DNA from: Spirochaetaceae bacterium | GTDB taxonomy: Bacteria; Spirochaetota; Spirochaetia; Treponematales; Breznakiellaceae | DNA length: 19,003 bases | Direction: 5' to 3' | Assembly: GCA_031278935.1 (NCBI GenBank) | Contig: JAITJK010000150.1 | Span: forward strand, 1 to 19,003 | Shown here: positions 6,879-12,796 of the stretch, piece after piece | Position numbering within the stretch: the stretch's first letter is position 1 | Layout of the letters: each line of letters starts with the position of its first letter | Notes under the pieces: generated by a model | What the model was told of the DNA's origin: nothing | The model's database searches: none | Seen by the model: the letters and a program-made list of their open reading frames with translations, nothing else | Made by a program: the position numbers and the translations under genes

Positions 6879-8810
6879 TTATGCTTCTCCCAATGACCTG
6901 CGGCCTTGATTAAGCAGGGACAGAAAGGCCTCCTCGTCTATGATGGGAATCCCCAGGGAGCGAGCCTTCTGGTTTTTACCCGAACCGGATTCGCGGTCCG
7001 GCGTTACCAGATAGGACAGGTCCTTCCCTATGGCGGATTTTACCGTACCCCCCAGGGCCTTTACTTTTTCCCGCGCCTCGCTGCGCTTCATCCTCTGCAG
7101 TTCCCCGGTAAAACAGAAGGAAAACCCCCTAAGCGGTTGCCCCGTGTCAGGCGGCGGCAGGGCTATGGAGATGACCCCCGCAGCCAGGACCGCATCCATG
7201 TCCGCTGCGGTTTCCGCTAGGCCCGTACAGATGGCTCTAGCAGTAATGTCCCCAAGACCATACACCGCCGCCAGGTCCTCCGCCTGGGCCGAGCGCAGCG
7301 CCTCTAGGGTGTTAAACCCTGCGGCTACCACTTTCTCCATAATGGTCTCTCCCACCCCCTCAATATCAAAACCCGCCACAAAGGCCGCAAGGCTTAGGAT
7401 GCGAGGCGTACGGATATGGCGGATCACCTTGGCCGCAGACAGCTCCCCCATGCGCTCGAACTCTGCCACCTCTTCTTGGGTGAGGGTATAGAGATCGCTA
7501 AGCTGCCGAATCCGTTGGGCCTCAAAAAACTGGCGAAGCAGCTTCTCCCCCAGTTCCCGGATGTCCAGGACCGCCACCCACTTGTGCAAGCGGTGCAAAA
7601 GCCGCTTGGGACAACCGGGATTGGGGCAGTAAAGCCGGCTGCCCCCGTCTTCTAGGGGCGTTCCGCAACTTCCGCATAGGGTCGGCAGGGAAATCTCCGT
7701 CTTTTCCCCTGCTTCCGGAAGAGTACCGGAAGGGGCCAGACCCTGGATTTTCGGGATGATTTCTCCCCGTTTCACCACCGCTCCGGCGGATCCTAGGGTG
7801 AGGCCCAGGGATCGAATCATGTCGGGGTTATTCAGATTTGCCCGTTGCACCGTGGTTCCAGCGAGGCGCACCGGGTCTATCACGGCGATAGGGGTATAGG
7901 TAGCCCCCGATTCGCTCCACTCTACGGAGCGCAGGATGCTGTAGGCCACCTCTGGATCGAACTTGAAGGCTATCTGCCGTTCGGGCCGGTCTCGGCGAAG
8001 GTCCGCCATATCGGTTTTCCGGTCCTTGACCACCAGGCCATCAATGTCGATGGGCAAAGCATCCCGCTTACTCGAGACGGCTTCCCGATAGGCGATGACT
8101 TCCTCGGCATCGGTAAAAGTCGCCGTCTCCGTAACCTGAAAGCCCCGGTCTTTAAGCCATCGCACCTTTTCTAGCTCGTCCTGAAAGTAGCCGTCGTCCC
8201 CCATCGCGGCGGCATCATAGCAGATGAGCCTCAGGTCTTCACAGCCCTGGCCGTCCTTGCGGCGCATAAGGCCATTAGCCGCATTACGGCAGTTGGCCTT
8301 ATCGGCATAGCCTTGGCGCCAGACCGCTCGGGTCATCACCACCTCTCCCCGGATCCCTCCGGTAAAGGGCATATCCAGCCTGGGGAGTACACCGGCCATG
8401 CGCCGGGCATTACGGGTGATCTCATCGCCCATAAGGCCGTTTCCCCGGGTAATGGCCCGGACGAGGGCGCCCTGTTCGTATTGGAGCTCCAAGCTCGCCC
8501 CGTCGAGTTTGTACTGCACCACAAAGGTATCCGGGGCGATTTTCCCGGCCCAGTCGCGAAAGGCCTCAGGATTTGCGGCTTTTTCCTGGCTGCCCATGGG
8601 GATGAGGTGCCGGGCTTTAGGGAAGCCGTCCAGGGCATCCGGGCCAATCTGGTGGAGTACGGGGCTGTCGGGCTTGATCCGCTTGAGCGTATCCCAGAGC
8701 TCATCAAAGGCCGCATCGGAAATCTCCGCTTCGCCGTTATAATAGGACCCCTGATAGGCGCGGATCCGCGCTTCCAGGACTTCTGCATCTTGTTCAAGGG
8801 TCTGTTTCAT
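6879..8810 (-). CDS. ligA: NAD-dependent DNA ligase, divergent
   Basis: Seals nicks in DNA using NAD+, forming a ligase-adenylate intermediate. At 643 residues it is slightly shorter than the usual 670. Domain Ia is at residues 1-60 (YYNGEAEISDAAFDEL). The adenylation motif is KLDG with K101 as the AMP-accepting lysine, followed by IRGEVVM at about 153 and DGLVVK at about 257. Then come the OB fold, a Cys4 zinc finger (C379, C382, C395, C400), helix-hairpin-helix repeats and a C-terminal BRCT domain (about 562-643). Several usually invariant stretches differ. PMGSQEKA replaces PMLSLdNA, RGNGLMGDEIT replaces RGDGxxGEDVT, the VGRTGxxTPVA signature reads SESGATYTPIA, and LNN replaces LHN. It may be an ordinary lineage variant or a second, specialised ligase. 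Its ATG overlaps the trmB stop (ATGA), and GAGG lies inside the trmB end about 8 nt before the start, so the two are translationally coupled. Confidence 0.95.
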   Translation of the reverse strand: MKQTLEQDAEVLEARIRAYQGSYYNGEAEISDAAFDELWDTLKRIKPDSPVLHQIGPDALDGFPKARHLIPMGSQEKAANPEAFRDWAGKIAPDTFVVQYKLDGASLELQYEQGALVRAITRGNGLMGDEITRNARRMAGVLPRLDMPFTGGIRGEVVMTRAVWRQGYADKANCRNAANGLMRRKDGQGCEDLRLICYDAAAMGDDGYFQDELEKVRWLKDRGFQVTETATFTDAEEVIAYREAVSSKRDALPIDIDGLVVKDRKTDMADLRRDRPERQIAFKFDPEVAYSILRSVEWSESGATYTPIAVIDPVRLAGTTVQRANLNNPDMIRSLGLTLGSAGAVVKRGEIIPKIQGLAPSGTLPEAGEKTEISLPTLCGSCGTPLEDGGSRLYCPNPGCPKRLLHRLHKWVAVLDIRELGEKLLRQFFEAQRIRQLSDLYTLTQEEVAEFERMGELSAAKVIRHIRTPRILSLAAFVAGFDIEGVGETIMEKVVAAGFNTLEALRSAQAEDLAAVYGLGDITARAICTGLAETAADMDAVLAAGVISIALPPPDTGQPLRGFSFCFTGELQRMKRSEAREKVKALGGTVKSAIGKDLSYLVTPDRESGSGKNQKARSLGIPIIDEEAFLSLLNQGRRSLGEA

Positions 8811-9490
8811 TGAACCGCCTCACACCAAATTTCATATATGCCATGACCTTGGGCGAGACCCTTGCGCTCAAAGGCCGTCTTGGGCCGCCAGCTCTTGGGA
8901 GGGGCAAAACCCCCATGGGGATTCACCAGGTGGTCTGTTGCAGCCAGTTCCCGCAAGGCCCATTCCCCGTAGTCCGCCCAGTCGGTAACCAGGTAACAAT
9001 ACCCTCCTGAGTGGAGCTTCCGGGCAAGGAGATCCGTGAAGGGCCGGCTTATGAGACGGCGTTTATGGTGCCGTTTCTTGGGCCAGGGGTCCGGGAAAAA
9101 CACGTGAAAGCCCTGGACCGTGTGGTCGGGGATCATGCTTTGGATGACCTCCACCGCGTCCGCCTCGATGATTCGCAGGTTCAAAAGCCCTCGGGACTCG
9201 ATCTCCCGCAGAAGCCGGCCAATCCCGGGACGATGGACTTCAATGCCCAGGTAATTGATCTGGGGATTATCCTGGGCAATCTGGGCCGTCGCCACGCCCA
9301 TGCCAAAGCCGATTTCGATGATCAGCGGCTGGATGGAGCGAAAGAGGGCCTCATAGTTAAGGAACGTGGGGCTAAAAGGAACCGCATACGGGGAACGGAG
9401 GGTTTCATAGGCCTGGCGCTGGGCGTCGCTCATCCGCCCACTGCGGCGCACATAGCTTTTAATCCCGCAGGACCGCATTACTTCTTCCAT
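8807..9490 (-). CDS. trmB: tRNA (guanine-46-N7)-methyltransferase
   Basis: Methylates N7 of G46 in the tRNA variable loop using S-adenosylmethionine. At 227 residues it is typical of the family. The SAM-binding glycine motif is EIGFGMG (59-65). The signature PDPWPKKRHHKRR follows at 133-145, then VTDWADYGEW near 168, and PKTAFERKG (203-211) corresponds to the family's RPxTKFExRG substrate/SAM motif. The stop overlaps the ligA start as ATGA. The ATG at 9490 has no Shine-Dalgarno but is preceded 7 nt upstream by a good -10. A second ATG at 9478, five codons in, has GGAAG 5 nt upstream and is an alternative start. It is the first gene of the minus-strand run and is divergent from the vWA-like gene. 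Confidence 0.96.
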   Translation of the reverse strand: MEEVMRSCGIKSYVRRSGRMSDAQRQAYETLRSPYAVPFSPTFLNYEALFRSIQPLIIEIGFGMGVATAQIAQDNPQINYLGIEVHRPGIGRLLREIESRGLLNLRIIEADAVEVIQSMIPDHTVQGFHVFFPDPWPKKRHHKRRLISRPFTDLLARKLHSGGYCYLVTDWADYGEWALRELAATDHLVNPHGGFAPPKSWRPKTAFERKGLAQGHGIYEIWCEAVQ

Positions 9491-9497
9491 AGCCAGG

Positions 9498-9540
9498 AGT
9501 GTACCGGTTTTTAGGAACTCCTGCCAACCACCTGCGGTGG
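9498..9540 (-). promoter_or_regulatory. trmB promoter with adjacent inverted repeat
   Basis: On the minus strand TTGGCA (9522-9527, 5/6), an 18-nt spacer and TACACT (9498-9503, 4/6) end 7 nt before the trmB ATG. Immediately upstream of the -35 lies the perfect inverted repeat CCACC-TGC-GGTGG (9528-9540), which could bind a regulator. Transcription would start at or next to the start codon. Confidence 0.45.
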
Positions 9541-9643
9541 CGGCGTATTGAGGAGCCGTGGGGTGAAGAATAGGGACGTTATGACGGCTAGACGTACGTA
9601 TATACCTCTACAGGGAGTGGTCACCGTAGGTAGGGATAGGCGC

Positions 9644-9673
9644 TTGTTTTTCGGACGCCCTTATGGCTATAGT
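9644..9673 (+). promoter_or_regulatory. Promoter before the vWA-like gene
   Basis: TTGTTT (9644-9649), an 18-nt spacer and TATAGT (9668-9673, 5/6 to the -10 consensus) end 8 nt before the ATG at 9682. No Shine-Dalgarno lies between, so a leaderless or nearly leaderless transcript is possible. A second candidate -10 (TATACC or TATATA around 9600) within the palindromes ACGTACGT (9592-9599) and GTATATAC (9598-9605) would give a leader of about 70 nt. Confidence 0.35.
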
Positions 9674-9681
9674 GATTGGCT

Positions 9682-10284
9682 ATGAGAGATGTGTGGAAAA
9701 AAGCCTTGAGTCTCTTGGTGGTGGGCCTTGCGGGCCTCCTTTTCTCCACCCGGGTCGGGGCCGAGGATAAACGGACCAGTCCTGGGGATACCCGAAGTAT
9801 CCCCCTTGAGCTTTTTTTGATTATTGACGGTTCTGCGGCCTTGAGCTCTGTACAAGACGAGGTGGTCCGATGGCTCCACGAACAGGTGGTGGATAGAATC
9901 CTCCGAGAGGGGGATACCTTCACGGTGTGGCTCGCCCGGGAAAAGGGGGAGGCGATCTTTTCTGAGCGACTGAGAGGCGTGGGGGATAAGGCGCGGATTA
10001 AACGGGTCCTCCAGGCTCTGCCCTTGCAGGAAGGGTCCGTGAATTTCGCTGTCCCCATCCGGGAAGCTACGGCCCGATCCCAGCGCTCATCCGCCCTCAC
10101 CTATACCCTTTTGATAAGCGGGTACGCTTCGGGGCCGACTCCCTCCCTGGGAGGGGACGCGGTGGGGCTACTGCGCTTCACTCGGGTGGAAGAATTTTCC
10201 GGGTGGCGGGCCACGGTGGTGGGCCTGGGGATAAATTCTCGGGTAAGGCAGGCCGCCGCAGCCTATATGCAATATCATCCTTAA
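9682..10284 (+). CDS. Secreted von Willebrand factor A-like protein with degenerate MIDAS
   Basis: A 200-residue protein from the ATG at 9682. The N-terminus MRDVWKKALSLLVVGLAG with a following ...VGA/ED junction near residue 27 is a typical Sec signal peptide, so it is exported. The mature part opens with PLELFLIIDGSAAL, which resembles the first strand and metal-binding loop of a vWA domain. The usual DxSxS reads DGSAA (49-53), so one ligand serine is lost. Later segments, LTYTLLISGYASG and WRATVVGLGI, fit the alternating strands of the fold. It may bind a partner without a metal ion. A TTG at 9676 would add two residues and is less likely. Neither start has a Shine-Dalgarno. It precedes the OmpA-domain gene by 25 bp, so the two are probably co-transcribed and work together in the envelope. 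The vWA call is by pattern only. Confidence 0.8.
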   Translation: MRDVWKKALSLLVVGLAGLLFSTRVGAEDKRTSPGDTRSIPLELFLIIDGSAALSSVQDEVVRWLHEQVVDRILREGDTFTVWLAREKGEAIFSERLRGVGDKARIKRVLQALPLQEGSVNFAVPIREATARSQRSSALTYTLLISGYASGPTPSLGGDAVGLLRFTRVEEFSGWRATVVGLGINSRVRQAAAAYMQYHP

Positions 10285-10295
10285 TAAAGAAGCCT

Positions 10296-10301
10296 GAGAG
10301 G
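10296..10301 (+). promoter_or_regulatory. Ribosome binding site of the OmpA-domain gene
   Basis: GAGAGG with 8 nt before the ATG at 10310. It lies in the short gap after the vWA-like gene and supports the start of the second gene. Confidence 0.6.
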
Positions 10302-10309
10302 TTTAGCGC

Positions 10310-12664
10310 ATGACGAGGAAATTTTTCCGCCTTTTGACGGGTATGGTTTTCATCACCCTCGGCCTCGCCCTCGGGGCGTTACGCCTATTTCCCCAGTATT
10401 TTTTCCGGCCTAGTCGGGGCAAAGAGCAGCGTCAGACTCAAGTCATCATCCCCCAGGCCCTAAACGCTTCTTTTCCGGGCAGGCCGGGGGGCGAGGAACG
10501 GCTTCCCTATGAGGCTTATATGCAGACCAAGGTGGCCCTGCAAGAGGGGGAACTGCTTATAAGCCTCTTGACTGAAGACTTTGACGGCCTTCCGGGAGAG
10601 GAACAGATCATCACCTACCGAAATTTCAGCGCCGAAAGCGAAGCGGAAAGGTCAGTGTATATTACTTACGTGGATTTTGATGAGGATACCCAGGAGTATA
10701 GCCGGATTTGGAGTGTCCCTACAGGGATAACTCAGCCGGGGACGGTTTCTTTGTATACCAAGGACCTCATCGGTGACCGAAGCGTCTGCGTGATCCTTTC
10801 GGGGATGAACGGTGAAGGGGAGCAAATCCTCAAGGCCTTTAGAAAGAACCCGACGGGGTCAGACCCTCTTAGGGCGGAACCCTTTGATGTAATAGCGGAT
10901 ATACAGATAAGTGGCGCCATTAGCATCCGGGAAGTGCGTCGTAGCCAGGCCTACCAGAACGGCCTTGCCCGAGGGCAAAGTTTTTCCCTGGTGGCATACG
11001 GCCGAGCCCAGGGGCCTGCGGAAACGGGGAGCACGGATACGGTGGATCAGACGGAAATCATCTACGCTTATGATCCTGCAATCGGACGCTATGAACAAAG
11101 TAGCTTCACAGTCATCCCCAGAAGTCAGATAGAACAGCGCCGCCTCCGGGAGGTATTAAGTGGGGGGACTACGTCTTTTGAGGCTTTTGTTGACGGCCTG
11201 TGGTACTACGTGAGCCCCCAAGGGACCTTGGACAGTCGGCAGTATATTTATTTCGATCCCCAAAACCGGGAGCTTGTTTTCTTCGGGGAAGAGGCCCAGC
11301 AGGTGTTTACCTGGCAGAAGTCCAGCGTTACCCGGTACGGTCTGTATATCGCGAGCCAAAATATATCCGTTACGACCCTGCGCCGCTTTTTGGACCTAGA
11401 GCTTGAGTCGGTGGACCGCATACGAGTGCGGGTTTCCGAAGACGTACGACTCAAAATTGGGGTCAATACCTCCTGGGACGGGGTCTACCGGAAAGCCAGC
11501 GTCCTTCCCGTCTCCGATGGGGAGACTCCATCCCCCGCACTCCCCACGGTGGACGGGGTGTACTCGGGGGCCTGGGGGAAGCTCCAATTTTTCCCTAATG
11601 GGGTCTATGAACTAAGTTCCCGGGAGAGCAACCGCACGGGGCTCTACGCGTTTTTCCTTATGGGGGACGAGAAGCTGTTGGAACTGCGCCCGGAATATAC
11701 CCTCAAAGGCGCCCATAAAGACCTTAAGGGCCGGCTTTCCCGGGAAACCTATCTCGTAGAATACGCTCCGGGGGAAACTGGGAATCCCGAAGGAAATCTT
11801 ACCCTGTTTCCGGTCCGTTTAGGCGCCAAGGGTATCCAGAAGCTCCACGAAAACCCCGTGTTTCTCGTGGCCTACGAACCGCTTACGGAAAAGCCCCTGG
11901 AAGTCGTGCAGGAAAGCCCGGTGAACCAGGAGGACCCCGTGCCGGTCTTGAGTTACAGTTCCAGTCCGCTTTATTTCAGCCCGGATAACGACGGGGTGGA
12001 TGACGAGCTTTTTATAAGCTTAAGCGCGGCCTCGGAAGTTCCTATTGTGTCCTGGGCCTTTCAAATCCGGGAACCTCAACCGCCCTATCAGGTGTTTTAC
12101 CAACTGGAGGGCCAAGGCCAAGCTCCGGCACGGATTACCTGGAACGGCCGGAGTACCAAGGGAGAATTAGTCCAGGCCGCCACGGATTATCCCTTTACCT
12201 TTACCGCCTTAGACAGCCGGGGCAAAGAAGGTTCCCTAAACGGCACTATCGGGGTGGACGTGCTGATCATTCGGGAGGAGGATGGTCTACGGATTCAGGT
12301 GCCTTCGATTATCTTCCGGGCGGGGTATGCGGACTTTCTTGAGCTTGCCCCGGATATTAGAGCCAATAACGACCGGGTTTTACGGCGGATTGCGGAGATT
12401 TTGAATAAATTCCGGGATTATTCAGTTCGGGTAGAGGGGCACGCCAATCGCACCCAGCTGGACGCGGCAGAAGAAGAGCGACTGGAGCTTCAGCCCTTAA
12501 GCCAATCTCGTGCCCGGGCGGTGGTAAACCAACTGGTGGAATTCGGGGTGAGCCGCAGCCGCCTAACCGCCATAGGTATGGGCAGTACCAAGCCGGTGGT
12601 TCAGTTTGAAGACCGGGACAACTGGTGGAAAAACCGGCGGGTAGAGTTCATCCTCATCAAATAG
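10310..12664 (+). CDS. Large envelope protein with FlgD-Ig-like and OmpA-like domains
   Basis: A 784-residue protein. The N-terminus MTRKFFRLLTGMVFITLGLALGALRLF is a hydrophobic signal or anchor segment with no lipobox cysteine. The long middle part (about 35-545) is beta-rich and unassigned, with an acidic DFDEDTQEY stretch suggestive of ion binding. Residues about 546-655 carry YFSPDNDGVDDELF and TWNGRSTKGELVQAATDYPF, the pattern of FlgD-Ig-like modules. Residues 667-784 form an OmpA-like peptidoglycan-binding domain, with VEGHANRTQ, LSQSRARAVVNQL, GMGSTKP and NRRVEFILIK. Arg734 of the diaminopimelate-binding pair is present, but the usual Asp of GHTD is Asn713. It probably anchors to the cell wall in the periplasm. 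This domain order is common in treponemes to my knowledge. It is the second gene after the vWA-like gene and converges on lon. Confidence 0.88.
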   Translation: MTRKFFRLLTGMVFITLGLALGALRLFPQYFFRPSRGKEQRQTQVIIPQALNASFPGRPGGEERLPYEAYMQTKVALQEGELLISLLTEDFDGLPGEEQIITYRNFSAESEAERSVYITYVDFDEDTQEYSRIWSVPTGITQPGTVSLYTKDLIGDRSVCVILSGMNGEGEQILKAFRKNPTGSDPLRAEPFDVIADIQISGAISIREVRRSQAYQNGLARGQSFSLVAYGRAQGPAETGSTDTVDQTEIIYAYDPAIGRYEQSSFTVIPRSQIEQRRLREVLSGGTTSFEAFVDGLWYYVSPQGTLDSRQYIYFDPQNRELVFFGEEAQQVFTWQKSSVTRYGLYIASQNISVTTLRRFLDLELESVDRIRVRVSEDVRLKIGVNTSWDGVYRKASVLPVSDGETPSPALPTVDGVYSGAWGKLQFFPNGVYELSSRESNRTGLYAFFLMGDEKLLELRPEYTLKGAHKDLKGRLSRETYLVEYAPGETGNPEGNLTLFPVRLGAKGIQKLHENPVFLVAYEPLTEKPLEVVQESPVNQEDPVPVLSYSSSPLYFSPDNDGVDDELFISLSAASEVPIVSWAFQIREPQPPYQVFYQLEGQGQAPARITWNGRSTKGELVQAATDYPFTFTALDSRGKEGSLNGTIGVDVLIIREEDGLRIQVPSIIFRAGYADFLELAPDIRANNDRVLRRIAEILNKFRDYSVRVEGHANRTQLDAAEEERLELQPLSQSRARAVVNQLVEFGVSRSRLTAIGMGSTKPVVQFEDRDNWWKNRRVEFILIK

Positions 12665-12704
12665 CCACTACTTTTGGGGCAGCAAGGCGGTGGGTGTAGA
12701 AACA

Positions 12705-12717
12705 GGGGTCAGACCCT
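12705..12717. repeat. Short palindromic motif GGGGTCAGACCCT, second copy at 10855-10867
   Basis: The 13-mer GGGGTCAGACCCT occurs here between convergent genes and again at 10855-10867 inside the OmpA-domain gene, where it codes GSDP. The core GGGTCAGACCC is an inverted repeat. Similar cores recur in REP-type palindromes of other bacteria, as I recall. Two copies of a 13-mer in 19 kb can also arise by chance. Confidence 0.3.
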
Positions 12718-12747
12718 AATCACAGACCTTGTTCCAAAACGGCAAGT

Positions 12748-12786
12748 GCCGGTGGTGAAGCGCCCTACAGTCCCTCACCACGCGGC
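12748..12786. terminator. Hairpin between convergent ompA-type gene and lon
   Basis: GCCGGTGGTGA (12748-12758) pairs with TCACCAC plus CGGC (12775-12781, 12783-12786), with one bulged base and a 16-nt loop. It lies 10 bp beyond the lon stop. In the lon direction a TTTT follows 7 nt after the stem (12736-12739 region). It may act as a weak intrinsic terminator for lon, and possibly for the opposing gene. The T-run is short and offset, hence modest confidence. Confidence 0.45.
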
Positions 12787-12796
12787 CGGCCAAGGG

